Below are positions 1-8,943 of a DNA stretch of 39,826 bases, piece after piece. The notes beneath the pieces were generated by a model. That model saw only the letters and a list, made by a program, of their open reading frames with translations, made no database searches and was not told the DNA's origin. The translations under genes and the position numbers were made by a program. Location: positions 1 through 39,826 of the forward strand of contig JABXKD010000031.1 of the NCBI GenBank assembly GCA_013375475.1. The letters run 5' to 3'. Within the stretch, counting starts at the first letter, position 1, and every line of letters starts with the position of its first letter. The DNA comes from Promethearchaeota archaeon. Lineage in GTDB: Archaea > Asgardarchaeota > Lokiarchaeia > Sigyniarchaeales > SOKP01.

Positions 1-456
1 AGCTGCTACTAATTCTAAGAAGAACGAAGGTAATATAACGACCAAAAGAGTGATAAGAAATATATAGACACCAACCAATGTCACAGCTATTAAAAGCCTG
101 AGCGTAGTGTAATCTTCATATTTTTTAGCCAAAACTCTATCTTTGAATAATCTTTGGCAAAGTTTTAATATTCCGCCTCTGAATAACACATAGAAGAGAA
201 CAAGTAAGAAAAGATGGAGTACTACGATACCAACAATTATAAGAGCAACAACACCTATTCCCAATTCGAACAAATCATCCCATTTACCCGCCTCAATCAA
301 CCATCCTATAATTGTTAGCCAGATACCTAAAATTGTTACTGCTGAAGCTATAATTATAGAGTAGTATATGGTTTTAGCTATTCGTAAATCCCAGGTACTA
401 TACTGGTCTAAAGGATCAGCATCTCTTGTTGGTGCTTTTCGCGATTTGCGTGGCAT
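1..456 (-). CDS. Membrane protein, C-terminus cut by window edge
   Basis: Open frame from an ATG at 454-456 running off the left edge, 152 codons visible. The N-terminus is basic (MPRKSRKAPTRD) and would be cytoplasmic. Three hydrophobic helices follow at about residues 33-52, 66-92 and 118-148, with a basic loop between the last two (near residues 93-112). I do not recognise a family. The upstream region carries T/A-rich sequence but no clear Shine-Dalgarno. Function unknown; an integral membrane protein is all that can be said. Confidence 0.7.
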   Translation of the reverse strand, partial: MPRKSRKAPTRDADPLDQYSTWDLRIAKTIYYSIIIASAVTILGIWLTIIGWLIEAGKWDDLFELGIGVVALIIVGIVVLHLFLLVLFYVLFRGGILKLCQRLFKDRVLAKKYEDYTTLRLLIAVTLVGVYIFLITLLVVILPSFFLELVAA

Positions 457-570
457 TTTAATTTCCTCTAATTATATTAGATTTTCTAATTTTTATTATA
501 ATATTGTTATTTTAGTTTATTTGAATAATTTGCCTATATAAATATTGTGTGATTGATAAAATAGAGATCA

Positions 571-1026
571 CTAATATATAACTAAGGAGGAATGACAATA
601 TGGACACCGACTAATCCCCTTTTCAATATCCTCGCCACAATAGGGGCAGAATGTTAGATCTTTTTCTTTTTCTTCTTCTTCCTCTTCTTCTGTTTCTAAA
701 GGGCTCTCTTTTTCTTCCTTAGTTTTCTTTTCCTTTGCTTTTCCTGCTTTCTTAAGTATTCTTTCTCTTTGTGTTAAAGGTTCTCCATCTTCCTCTGGTT
801 TTTTATGGGGTTCGGCTGAAAACTCTACTTTTGTTCGACAAGTAGGACAATGATTCTTTTTCCTTTTTGCGTAAACAATCGCGAATACAATTGCGCCAAT
901 ACCTATCGTAGCAATCGAAATCATAACCCAAATGACTTTCTTAAACGTTTCCATTGGTTCTCTTACGGGATGTTCAACTTCTTTATCACAAATTTTGCAG
1001 TAAGCATATTTTGTCGTATTATTCAA
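571..1026 (-). CDS. Single-pass membrane protein with zinc-finger ends
   Basis: 151 residues beginning at a TTG codon (1024-1026); no ATG lies near in frame. A CxxC pair sits at residues 10-13, one membrane helix at about 30-53, a second CxxC (CPTC) just after it, then a highly charged Lys/Glu-rich linker with a run of seven Glu, and a C-terminal double CPYC zinc ribbon. A TATA-like element (TTATAAGTTA on the minus strand, about 1055-1064) lies some 30 bases before the TTG, so the mRNA may be leaderless. No family recognised. The build suggests a membrane-anchored zinc ribbon that may bind a protein or nucleic acid (inference). Confidence 0.75.
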   Translation of the reverse strand: MNNTTKYAYCKICDKEVEHPVREPMETFKKVIWVMISIATIGIGAIVFAIVYAKRKKNHCPTCRTKVEFSAEPHKKPEEDGEPLTQRERILKKAGKAKEKKTKEEKESPLETEEEEEEEKEKDLTFCPYCGEDIEKGISRCPYCHSSLVIY

Positions 1027-1143
1027 CTCAATAATATAAACTAATTATTTCTTAACTTATAATAGAGGGTTTTATTAAAAAAATTTTCATAATTTCTCTT
1101 ATTTTTGTCTTACATTCTTAAAAATTTTTTACAAGTACTTCAT

Positions 1144-1152
1144 TTTATACAA
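1144..1152 (+). promoter_or_regulatory. Probable TATA box of the methylthiotransferase gene
   Basis: TTTATACAA lies about 30-37 bases upstream of the ATG at 1181, the spacing expected for an archaeal TATA box driving a leaderless or nearly leaderless mRNA. No Shine-Dalgarno is visible before this ATG, which agrees with that. Position-based call only. Confidence 0.4.
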
Positions 1153-1180
1153 TACTAACTCAAAAACAATTTACAATCGC

Positions 1181-2494
1181 ATGGAAAAGAACACATTTTA
1201 CATTGAAACTTACGGGTGTGTCTCAAACAAATCTGACTCATACATTATGTCAACAGTCTTAAATAAATCGGGATATATCTCGTCCACAATTGAAGATGCA
1301 GAGTTCGTCATAATTAACACATGCGCGGTGAAACAACAAACTGAAAATAAAATAAAATCTCGTTTGAATGAGCTTTATTATAATTTTAGGGATGAAGTGA
1401 ATAAACGTTTTATAATTGCAGGGTGTTTGCCTCACATAGAAGCTAAATATATAGATGTCGTTAGGAATTTAATACCAAATTTCTCAGCGATTATCGATCT
1501 TGATAATATAAACGATCTGCCGTTAATTTTTGAAGAAATCAAATCAGGAAGTTCAAATCTCATTTACAAATCAAAAGATTCAATCGATAAATCTGAAATT
1601 TTAATAGATCATCCTAAAGGGAAAATTACTGGAATTGTTCCAATATCTGAAGGATGTTTAGGCTCTTGTACGTATTGCTGTGTCAAAAACGCTCGAGGTC
1701 ATTTGAACTGTTACAACCCACACAATATCATCGAAAACGTAAAACATCAATTAAAGCAAGGAATTAAGCAAGTCTATTTAACTTCTCAAGATTGCAGTAC
1801 ATATGATTATAAAAAGACAAAACTATTTGATTTAGTTACTGAACTTGTAGATTTAAATTATAAATTCTTTCTGAGAATAGGTATGATCAATCCAAGGTTT
1901 TTAATTGATGAGTTTGAGCAATTACTTTCGATATTCAAACTTAAAAAAGTCTATCAATTTTTGCATCTCCCTATTCAATCTGGTAGCGACTCAATCCTGA
2001 AGCATATGAATCGCTATTATAAAATTTCGGATATCGCAGATAAATTGAAAATCCTTAGAAAAAAGTTTCCATTGCTTACTATTTCAACCGATATAATATG
2101 TGGGTTCCCCGGAGAGACCAAAGAAGATTTTAATCAAACTATAGATTTAATTAAATGGCTAAAACCCGAAATTCTTAATGTCTCTAAGTTTACGCCTCGA
2201 CCAGGAACGAAAGCAAAAAACATGGAACAAGTGAATAGTAAAGTAATAAAACGAAGGTCTACAGCACTTTCTGACGTCTTCCGGCAGTCTTTACATAAGA
2301 TAAACTCTAAATGGGAAAACTGGGAAGGTGAGGTTTTAGTCTTACACGAAGGGTTGAAAGAAGATCAGGCTTTTGGTCGAAATCTCGCTTATAAAAATAT
2401 ATTTATTGAGAATTTTAAAGGAAATTTTGGTATGTTTGCGAAAGCTCGTATTTACAAAGTGGATGGATTTAATTTATTCGCTGAAATGATTTAG
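1181..2494 (+). CDS. Radical SAM tRNA methylthiotransferase (e-MtaB/CDKAL1 type)
   Basis: 437 residues with the full MTTase layout. The N-terminal UPF0004 domain has three cluster cysteines at C13, C48 and C82. The radical SAM motif CxxxCxxC is at C159, C163 and C166 in the setting ISEGCLGSCTYC, followed by the KNARGHL stretch typical of the archaeal/eukaryotic group. A TRAM-like domain ends the protein (about 375-437). This family converts t6A at position 37 of ANN-decoding tRNAs to ms2t6A, using two [4Fe-4S] clusters and SAM. It stands alone on the plus strand and its stop lies 5 bases from the convergent dehalogenase gene. Family assignment is firm; the exact tRNA substrate is inferred. 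Confidence 0.92.
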   Translation: MEKNTFYIETYGCVSNKSDSYIMSTVLNKSGYISSTIEDAEFVIINTCAVKQQTENKIKSRLNELYYNFRDEVNKRFIIAGCLPHIEAKYIDVVRNLIPNFSAIIDLDNINDLPLIFEEIKSGSSNLIYKSKDSIDKSEILIDHPKGKITGIVPISEGCLGSCTYCCVKNARGHLNCYNPHNIIENVKHQLKQGIKQVYLTSQDCSTYDYKKTKLFDLVTELVDLNYKFFLRIGMINPRFLIDEFEQLLSIFKLKKVYQFLHLPIQSGSDSILKHMNRYYKISDIADKLKILRKKFPLLTISTDIICGFPGETKEDFNQTIDLIKWLKPEILNVSKFTPRPGTKAKNMEQVNSKVIKRRSTALSDVFRQSLHKINSKWENWEGEVLVLHEGLKEDQAFGRNLAYKNIFIENFKGNFGMFAKARIYKVDGFNLFAEMI

Positions 2495-2499
2495 ACTTG

Positions 2500-3426
2500 C
2501 TATAGATTAAAAGATTCCAACGCTTTTTTCGCTACAATATCTCCCCATTCCTGAACAAAATGGCCTGCTTCTTTTAATTTTAGTGGTTCAGGGCATCCTG
2601 GTATGATCTCCCTCAATTTCTTCATAACTGAAGGTCCAAGAACGGGATCTTGCATCCCAATTGCCATAAACGATTCTCCAGTCCATTCTTTTTGGAACCA
2701 ATCTCGGGCTCGTCTAGATATTTCTGCACCCGGAGCATCATAAGTAGTCGGTAGTAAATTGGGGAATCTTCGTATCCCTGCTTTATACGTAATATCTGGA
2801 AAAGGAGCGTCGTAAGCCTTCATGTCTTCTGGGCTTAAATTTGATGTTCCTCTTAACATTAATCTACCAACATCCATATCTGGAGTATTATTTACCCAAT
2901 CTCTAAATCCTTTAAATCCTTGTGAGGGTACACCTTCACCAGTACCGAGGGTGGTATTCATTAAGATCAACTTAGAAAAACTAGTTGGCATTTCCATGGG
3001 CAAAGTTAGGCCAATTAAACCTCCCCAATCTTGACAAACTAATATGATATTCTTTAATTGCAAATATTTTATGAAAGCAATAATAGAATTACGATGGAAT
3101 TCAAAAGTATAAACTTCCTCTTCTATTGGTTTATCTGATCTCCCAAAACCATAATAATCTGGTACAATTACTCTATACTCCGCATTCACGAATATAGGAA
3201 TCATTTTTCTATACAAATAACTCCAAGTAGGTTGACCGTGTAAACATAAAAAGGTGAAATTTGAGTCATTTGGACCTTCATCTAAATAATGTAACCTCAT
3301 CCCCTCAAAACCTTCTAAGTTCTCAATATATTTTGGGCTAAATGGGAAATTGACAAGATTTTCAAATCGCTTTTCTGCTGTTCTCAATACTTCTATCAAT
3401 TGGCTCTTCACCTTATTGCTTTCCAT
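2500..3426 (-). CDS. dhlA: Haloalkane dehalogenase, DhlA-like alpha/beta hydrolase
   Basis: 308 residues, close to the 310 of Xanthobacter DhlA, and alignable from memory along nearly its whole length. The oxyanion motif is HGQPTWSYLYRKMIP (63-77). The nucleophile is D133 in CQDWGG, followed by W134, one of the two halide-binding tryptophans. W177 in FRDW can supply the second. The acid is D260 in IGMQDPVLGP and the histidine H289 in EAGHFVQEWG. The family hydrolyses carbon-halogen bonds of short haloalkanes to alcohol plus halide, with no cofactor. Related haloacetate dehalogenases and epoxide hydrolases are less likely because both tryptophans are present. It is monocistronic and convergent with the methylthiotransferase. 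The alcohol dehydrogenase and aldehyde oxidoreductase at 22-25 kb could process its products (inference). Confidence 0.87.
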   Translation of the reverse strand: MESNKVKSQLIEVLRTAEKRFENLVNFPFSPKYIENLEGFEGMRLHYLDEGPNDSNFTFLCLHGQPTWSYLYRKMIPIFVNAEYRVIVPDYYGFGRSDKPIEEEVYTFEFHRNSIIAFIKYLQLKNIILVCQDWGGLIGLTLPMEMPTSFSKLILMNTTLGTGEGVPSQGFKGFRDWVNNTPDMDVGRLMLRGTSNLSPEDMKAYDAPFPDITYKAGIRRFPNLLPTTYDAPGAEISRRARDWFQKEWTGESFMAIGMQDPVLGPSVMKKLREIIPGCPEPLKLKEAGHFVQEWGDIVAKKALESFNL

Positions 3427-3526
3427 TTGTTATTTGGTAATTATTTATAATCTATCTAAACAAGTACAACTTTTAAATACAACTCAAATTAAATATAAAT
3501 TATAAAAAGGGAAATCTAAGATCAGC

Positions 3527-4339
3527 ATGCCAATAGTTGGAATAAATTATGAAAAATGTAATGGTTGTGGAATTTGTTTAACCGCATGTCCTTTACCAGG
3601 TTACTACTATAATAGAAACGAGGAAACTGACCAAATTATATATGACAGTCATGGAAAGAAGTGCTTGAAGTGCGGACAATGTATAACCCAATGTCCTGAA
3701 GATGCAATTATATACGAAAAAATGGGAAATACATCTACTTTTGAAGGAATTCAAAACATGGATTCTTATCTACCCTATAACAAATCATTTAATTTCTTAG
3801 CTGCTTGTCGCTCAACAAGGAGATATAAGAAACAACAAGTTCCAAACGAAATCTTGGAAAAAGTCTTAAAGGCAATGTCATTTGCACCCACTGGAGTTAA
3901 CATGCGAGCCGAGACTTTTACTGTTATTTCAGACCAAGAAGTCCTAAGATCTCTTTCAAGCGCTATAATTGAAGAATTAAAGAAGAACGAAATTACATGG
4001 CGAATATTCCGAAGGCAATTTTCGATTATAACTACGATTTATGATATACCGGTTTTCTACGATGCTCCTCATGTAATATTTATTAGTTCTCCTTTAAATA
4101 TAGTATTTGGAGGTTTTAATCTAGGTAACATTATTACTTACGGGAGATTAGCGGCTCAGTCGTTAGGATTAGGGACGTGTTGGAATGGATGGACACAAAT
4201 GGCAAATGATAGTAATCCTAAAATCAGAGGAAGCGTAAAATTGAAAGGACCCTTATTAATCGCGTTCACGATAGGATATCCGGATGTAGCATTTCATAGA
4301 ATTCCACCTAGAATAGAAAAAGAAGTTCGATTTATTTGA
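3527..4339 (+). CDS. Ferredoxin-nitroreductase fusion protein
   Basis: 270 residues. Residues 1-65 form a two-cluster ferredoxin: C11, C14, C17, C21 and C46, C49, C52, C56, the second in CLKCGQCITQCP. From about residue 90 there is an FMN nitroreductase domain, with AACRSTRRYKKQQVP (phosphate/FMN binding) and the C-terminal GRLAAQSLGLGTCWNGW segment. Such fusions pass electrons from low-potential ferredoxin clusters to FMN; substrates are usually unknown. It starts at ATG 3527 after a short AT-rich gap shared divergently with the dehalogenase gene. Domain call is firm, substrate not predictable. Confidence 0.9.
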   Translation: MPIVGINYEKCNGCGICLTACPLPGYYYNRNEETDQIIYDSHGKKCLKCGQCITQCPEDAIIYEKMGNTSTFEGIQNMDSYLPYNKSFNFLAACRSTRRYKKQQVPNEILEKVLKAMSFAPTGVNMRAETFTVISDQEVLRSLSSAIIEELKKNEITWRIFRRQFSIITTIYDIPVFYDAPHVIFISSPLNIVFGGFNLGNIITYGRLAAQSLGLGTCWNGWTQMANDSNPKIRGSVKLKGPLLIAFTIGYPDVAFHRIPPRIEKEVRFI

Positions 4340-4453
4340 TTAGGACTCGCTAAAAAAAGATTAAATTTTATTACCTAATTTAATAATGAAGAATCTACTC
4401 AAATTCTATAAATTAAAAATTAAAAATTAAAAAATAGAATCTAAAAAAAAGGC

Positions 4454-5350
4454 TTATTTCGCTTCTTTAAGCCCAAACTTCTCAAGAAAACCGGATAATC
4501 GAGCCCGATGGAATTTCAAACCGATATCGTCGGGATTAAATCCAAAGGCTAAAGCATACAATTCTGTCAGGTATAAGATGGGGATATGGAAGGTATTATT
4601 AGATTGAGTGCCTGCATTTTTTTGATTGGTATCTAACTGTTGGAAACAAGCAGGGCAAATCACTACAAAAGCGTCAGCTCCGGCTTTTATTGCGCTGGAT
4701 AACTTATTTGCTAATATTTGATTTGATACTTCTGGTTCAGTATTTCCAACGCCTGTACCACAACATACGAACTCCTCGTCGTAATCAACTGGTGTTGCTC
4801 CAGTAGCAGCGACTAATTCTCGTAACTTCTGTGGCTCCATTGGATCATCAGTTTGAATTATTTCCGAAGGCCTATTATAATGACAACCTGTATGACAAGC
4901 AATTTTTAACCCTGAGAAATCGTGAGTGACGAATTCTTTAATCTTTTCAAGACCGAATTCGTGCAAAACTTCAACAAAGTGCTTTACATTAATTGTACCT
5001 TTGAATTCTTTTCCAATTTTCCCCAAAATATCATTTATCCTTTTTTTCTCGTGATCGTTGTGATTTAACTCCGAGTTCACAAGCTTTAAAGTTTGAAAAC
5101 AACCATTGCAAAGAGATACGATGTCTTTTCCTTCAGTTTCAGCAAGAACAAGATTACGAGCTCCCATAGCTAACCAACTGGTATGATCGATTGCGTGAAA
5201 TCCAACAGGATCAGGACAGCACGAAAAAGCAGCGTCAGAAGTCTTTATTCCCAGCTTCTCAAAAACTTTACGTGAACTTGCTTCTATAAACGGAATACGA
5301 TTCCCGATAGTGCAGCCAGCGAACATTTTATATTCATCAACTTTTGCCAT
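4454..5350 (-). CDS. hdrB: HdrB-like protein with two CCG domains
   Basis: 298 residues with both cysteine-rich CCG motifs complete: C13, C44-C45, C81, C84, and C152/C156, C196-C197, C232, C235. In methanogen HdrB each such motif binds a non-cubane [4Fe-4S] cluster that reduces a disulfide (CoM-S-S-CoB). No HdrA, HdrC or MvhD gene lies beside it, so it is a solo copy here. Related proteins also serve as subunits of succinate dehydrogenase type E, thiol:fumarate reductase and lactate/glycolate oxidases. Its real disulfide or partner is unknown. It begins at ATG 5348-5350 and is followed on the same strand by an intergenic A/T-rich stretch. Confidence 0.85.
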   Translation of the reverse strand: MAKVDEYKMFAGCTIGNRIPFIEASSRKVFEKLGIKTSDAAFSCCPDPVGFHAIDHTSWLAMGARNLVLAETEGKDIVSLCNGCFQTLKLVNSELNHNDHEKKRINDILGKIGKEFKGTINVKHFVEVLHEFGLEKIKEFVTHDFSGLKIACHTGCHYNRPSEIIQTDDPMEPQKLRELVAATGATPVDYDEEFVCCGTGVGNTEPEVSNQILANKLSSAIKAGADAFVVICPACFQQLDTNQKNAGTQSNNTFHIPILYLTELYALAFGFNPDDIGLKFHRARLSGFLEKFGLKEAK

Positions 5351-5457
5351 AATAAATCCTCTTTTTAATTTTGGAATAGTTATAATTATTCAAGTGCTAA
5401 ATTTAATAAAAATATTGTTGATCTAAGTATATCTAAATCTTTTTTTTTTTTTTATTC

Positions 5458-7044
5458 CTAAAAGGTATATCTTTTTCCTTTTTCAGGTAAAATCACATTT
5501 CCAGTTAAACCGAATTCTTTAAATGTTTCAGGGTGTTCGGTATGAACGGGAAAAATCTTATCTGCGTTTATTTGCTGAAGAAAATCTATTAAATCATCGA
5601 CATTAGAATGACCAGATGAATGGATCGTTTCCGTTTTTGTAATTTTAAATCTTTCTAACCATGCATCTAATTTCTCCTCTTGAATATTCATCTCTTCATT
5701 AAATGGATCTGTAGTTGAATTTAAGAATAGGGTGCTATTCGGTTTCTGATCTATATCAATTAGTTCGTTTATCATAAAATAATCGAGGTAAAGTAAATAT
5801 TTTTCTGGTTCTTTTTTCACGTCCTTATATGTAATATAGTTATCAATCTTAAATATATCGTTTTGATAGGCTAATTTATAATCTGCAGCTTCAAATTTGC
5901 CCCACCCCTTACGTGGTAAATACACTACAAAGTTTTTATCGCTATAATCGGGCAGATTATAATCTTTATAATACTGTTTTATGCGACTTTCTTCCATCTC
6001 GTCAAATTTGGTTCTAAAACTATCTATTAAATGAAATATTTTAGGTGTAATTGCGAATCTTCTGTTAAACTTTTTAGCAAGAGAATAATACAACAGTATC
6101 CTATCGAGATTTCTAGAAGGACACCTCACAAGAATTAATCCAGAGTGATCTTCTATTTTATCAGCTGACTGCTTTTTAACATCACTTTCCGATTGCTCTT
6201 TACTCTTATAAGTGCCATTTTTATAATCTTCAACGGAAGTAACTCTTGTACCTTCAGTAATAATTGATACGGGGTTTGAATTGTGAGCTTGCTTGATGAA
6301 TTCATCAACCCATTCGCTATGAAATCCATGTCTTCTAAAATCACCAGTATAGACTATGCTTCTCCCATCATTCTCAATTATGTAAGAGCACGCACCGGGA
6401 ATTGAATGATCGGTCTGAAATTGAGTAATATTTATCTCACCTTGAGATGATTTAAATCGAGAAGGCTTTCCCTCTTTCATGATTCTGATAGGTCTTTTAA
6501 TGTCCGAGGGCTTATAATCTGGTTTTGTTGCTCTTTTATATTCAATTTCTTCGTTTCCACTTTGCCTTTTTTTGGGGACCATCTTAAAAGATTCGTAGAA
6601 ATTTAAAACTTCAGGTACCAGCGTATCGTTTGTAGTACTTATGAGATTTTGTAATATCGTATTTGAAATCCAGTTCATGTATATTGGTGTATTTTGTTTG
6701 AGAAAACCAATAAATTTGTAGTGATCAAGGTGAGCGTGAGTGAGGAAAAACGCATCTACGATATTCTCGTTAGTCGTTATAATATTGTATGGATCAGAAT
6801 TCAATCTATCGGAAAAGGGAGTAATTAAATCGTTTCTGTATAGCTTATTAATCGGTGGGATGAGTCCTAAGTATAAATAATCAATAATTCCGTTAAGTTT
6901 GCGAGGATTGAGGAATTCAGAAAAATATTTTTGGTTATCGCTAAATGAAAGTCCAAAATCAAAGAGAAACTTTTTATCACCAATATTAATGAATATCTTA
7001 TTCCCTCCAATTTCACCAACCCCACCAAAAACCTCAATATTCAT
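5458..7044 (-). CDS. RNase J-type beta-CASP metallo-beta-lactamase nuclease
   Basis: About 528 residues when started at the ATG at 7042-7044; an in-frame TTG at 7057-7059 would add five residues, but homology begins at the ATG (NIEVFGGVGEIGG, matching the GGVGEIG of RNase J). The zinc motif HAHLDH lies at 103-108 (ATG numbering), a second metal histidine in QFQTDHS, YTGDFRRHG follows, and the C-terminal HSSGHSNVDDL and FPVHTEHP supply later metal ligands, as in RNase J. The family degrades and processes RNA, often 5' to 3'. A long stretch between the N-terminal GGVGEIG and HAHLDH (about 90 residues) and the KKQSADKIED segment make it larger than the usual archaeal RNase J. Exact activity is inferred. 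Confidence 0.85.
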   Translation of the reverse strand: MNIEVFGGVGEIGGNKIFINIGDKKFLFDFGLSFSDNQKYFSEFLNPRKLNGIIDYLYLGLIPPINKLYRNDLITPFSDRLNSDPYNIITTNENIVDAFFLTHAHLDHYKFIGFLKQNTPIYMNWISNTILQNLISTTNDTLVPEVLNFYESFKMVPKKRQSGNEEIEYKRATKPDYKPSDIKRPIRIMKEGKPSRFKSSQGEINITQFQTDHSIPGACSYIIENDGRSIVYTGDFRRHGFHSEWVDEFIKQAHNSNPVSIITEGTRVTSVEDYKNGTYKSKEQSESDVKKQSADKIEDHSGLILVRCPSRNLDRILLYYSLAKKFNRRFAITPKIFHLIDSFRTKFDEMEESRIKQYYKDYNLPDYSDKNFVVYLPRKGWGKFEAADYKLAYQNDIFKIDNYITYKDVKKEPEKYLLYLDYFMINELIDIDQKPNSTLFLNSTTDPFNEEMNIQEEKLDAWLERFKITKTETIHSSGHSNVDDLIDFLQQINADKIFPVHTEHPETFKEFGLTGNVILPEKGKRYTF

Positions 7045-7206
7045 TTTTAACAATTCCAAGAAGTATAGTAATTTTAGGGTATTTTAACCCTAGATCTTAT
7101 TATATAAGATTTGAGATATAAAGCTTTACTATTTGGATGCATGACATAATATTTTAGATTTCCTCTTAATTTAACTGAAAATAGATATTTAATTTATCAA
7201 CGTTGT

Positions 7207-7226
7207 AAAAAAAAGAAAAGAAAGAG
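7207..7226 (-). terminator. Pyrimidine-rich terminator of the zinc-ribbon membrane protein gene
   Basis: Read on the minus strand this is a CTCTTTCTTTTCTTTTTTTT tract starting a few bases after the stop codon at 7231. Oligo-T tracts of this kind end transcription in archaea without a hairpin. Called from base content and position only. Confidence 0.45.
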
Positions 7227-7230
7227 TTTT

Positions 7231-7833
7231 TTAATCGAAGTTTTTACCACATTTGTTGCAAAAGTTTGCTTTAGCGGGTAGTGATGCACCACATTCAGGG
7301 CAGAACTTACTTCCGGCATTATCGGAAGAAGATTCTATTTCTTCTATTTCTTCCACCTTTTCCTCACCTTTCTCCGCTCTTTTAAATAGAAACTTACCAA
7401 TAACTACAATTGCAGTTCCTGCTAAAGCCATACTTGAATCGAAAGTAAAAATACTGTGAACATTGTCCAGAATCGTTTGCCATGTAGGATTAAGGGCAAT
7501 GCCAAAATATCCCACTGCCCACGAAACACCATAAATAATTAATCCTAAAATTCCAAAACCAGTTGCAATCGTTATAATTAATTTTCCCACTCTATTCCAT
7601 TTAATTAATATCAAGAATACAGCCACAAGAACCGAATATCCGCCGTATAAAGCTATATATCCTAAGATGACCATTATTGATGTGACGAATGGTATGAATC
7701 CTGGACCAATGAACCCAGCCAGAATTAACTGTTCTAAGAGTTTTGTATAGAACTGGCTTCCGACTGCACTACCAAGGATCATTAAAATCGCGCCAGCAAT
7801 TATTACCAAAAGCCAAAAATATTTAATTTTCAT
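7231..7833 (-). CDS. Polytopic membrane protein with C-terminal double zinc ribbon
   Basis: 200 residues. Hydrophobic segments lie at about 5-26, 36-75 (likely two helices, with a Gly-rich loop) and 84-113, giving around four membrane passes. An acidic linker follows, then a C-terminal zinc ribbon (CPEC and CNKC, about residues 176-198) close in form to the zinc-ribbon_2 type tails common in archaeal membrane proteins. No enzymatic motif is visible. It sits alone between the RNase J and fdhD genes on the same strand. Function unknown. Confidence 0.8.
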   Translation of the reverse strand: MKIKYFWLLVIIAGAILMILGSAVGSQFYTKLLEQLILAGFIGPGFIPFVTSIMVILGYIALYGGYSVLVAVFLILIKWNRVGKLIITIATGFGILGLIIYGVSWAVGYFGIALNPTWQTILDNVHSIFTFDSSMALAGTAIVVIGKFLFKRAEKGEEKVEEIEEIESSSDNAGSKFCPECGASLPAKANFCNKCGKNFD

Positions 7834-8012
7834 TTTTTTTTCTTTTCCATTATTTTAAGTATTTTCCATTTAGCTAGATATGATAATATAGAAATTAAAG
7901 TTTATAATTCTATTCTAACTCGGTAATAGCAAATAAATATATTAAAAATAAAGAAGTTATTTTTTTTCTTGAAAGTAGAATAGTAGAAAAGCACCCAGAA
8001 AAAAATAAACTT

Positions 8013-8822
8013 TTAGAGTTTTATTCTCTTAGAATGTGTGTAAATATTCATCTTCTTGCCTCGAGCAAATCCAATTAATGTAATTCCAAAAGAATCAGCA
8101 AGGCTTATACCGGACTCAACTGCAGCAGATAAAGAAGAAATAATTGGAATTTGTGCTCTAACAGCTTTAAGAACTATATCACCAGTTAACCTCCCCGTTG
8201 AAGTTAGAATTTTGTTGTCGAAGAGTTCCTTTTTAAATAGTAATTCACCAATAACTTTGTCTATTGCGTTATGTCTTCCTATGTCTTCTTTGACTGTTAT
8301 GAGAGAACCTTTGAGATCGAATATTGCAGCTCCGTGACAACCTCCCGTTTCCCTAAACAAGTTCGTGTTTTTTTGCATCTCAATCATTGATGAAAAAATA
8401 ACTTCTGAACTCACTGTTAAGACCGGCTCTAAATTCAATATACTATCCGTCTCAATTAATCTCTCTTTAATCAAGTTTCGCCAAGGGGAAGGGATTCCGC
8501 AAGTAGTATCAATCACTCTGCTGACTGGGGTTAGCTCCAAAATTTCTGAATTAAAATCTATAGAGTCTACCAACTCGACGTGAACTTGAGCTTCTGAATT
8601 ATCAATTTTTATTATATTGATATCGTCCATTTTATTTATGATTCCGATCGAAAACAAGAAACCTGTTGCTAATTCCTTTAAATCTTTATTGAGACAGATA
8701 ATGTTTACTAAAGGTTGAGAATTCACAAATATATCAATTGAGCTTTCAATGAGTACGGTATCCAGTTCTTCCTTTTTTTCTTCCTTGTGAATTCGCGTAA
8801 TTTTAACTTTTTTTTGAAACAC
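8013..8822 (-). CDS. fdhD: FdhD, formate dehydrogenase sulfur-carrier accessory protein
   Basis: 269 residues from a GTG start at 8820-8822. Family hallmarks are ETGGCHGAA (substrate/nucleotide site), VKEDIGRHNAIDKVIG and STGRLTGDIVLKAV, followed by the SSLSAAVESGISLA region. FdhD passes sulfur from a cysteine desulfurase to the Mo/W-bis-MGD cofactor of formate dehydrogenases. The usual paired cysteines are reduced: one Cys lies in TTCGIPSPW, where many homologues have CGxCG. It is one gene away from the fwd operon, whose FwdB is a formate dehydrogenase-like subunit, and may serve it or the molybdopterin oxidoreductase at the window end (inference). Confidence 0.92.
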   Translation of the reverse strand: MFQKKVKITRIHKEEKKEELDTVLIESSIDIFVNSQPLVNIICLNKDLKELATGFLFSIGIINKMDDINIIKIDNSEAQVHVELVDSIDFNSEILELTPVSRVIDTTCGIPSPWRNLIKERLIETDSILNLEPVLTVSSEVIFSSMIEMQKNTNLFRETGGCHGAAIFDLKGSLITVKEDIGRHNAIDKVIGELLFKKELFDNKILTSTGRLTGDIVLKAVRAQIPIISSLSAAVESGISLADSFGITLIGFARGKKMNIYTHSKRIKL

Positions 8823-8916
8823 GATACTAACCTTTTCTTAACGTAGGTAGATAATCAAGACTTCTTAAATAAATATTGATTTTATAATCAATAAAATCAA
8901 CTTTTATGCAATACTG

Positions 8917-8930
8917 AAAAACAAAAAAAA
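8917..8930 (-). terminator. Oligo-T terminator after the surface protein gene
   Basis: On the minus strand a run of eight T, a G and five more T lies 13 bases past the stop codon at 8944. This fits an archaeal oligo-T terminator. No hairpin is needed or seen. Confidence 0.45.
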
Positions 8931-8943
8931 GTATGTGGAAGAT

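Noticed and set aside
5440..5453. Long T run as a plus-strand terminator
   Set aside because: The nearest genes on both sides run on the minus strand, where this is an A run, so it cannot end them as an oligo-T signal.
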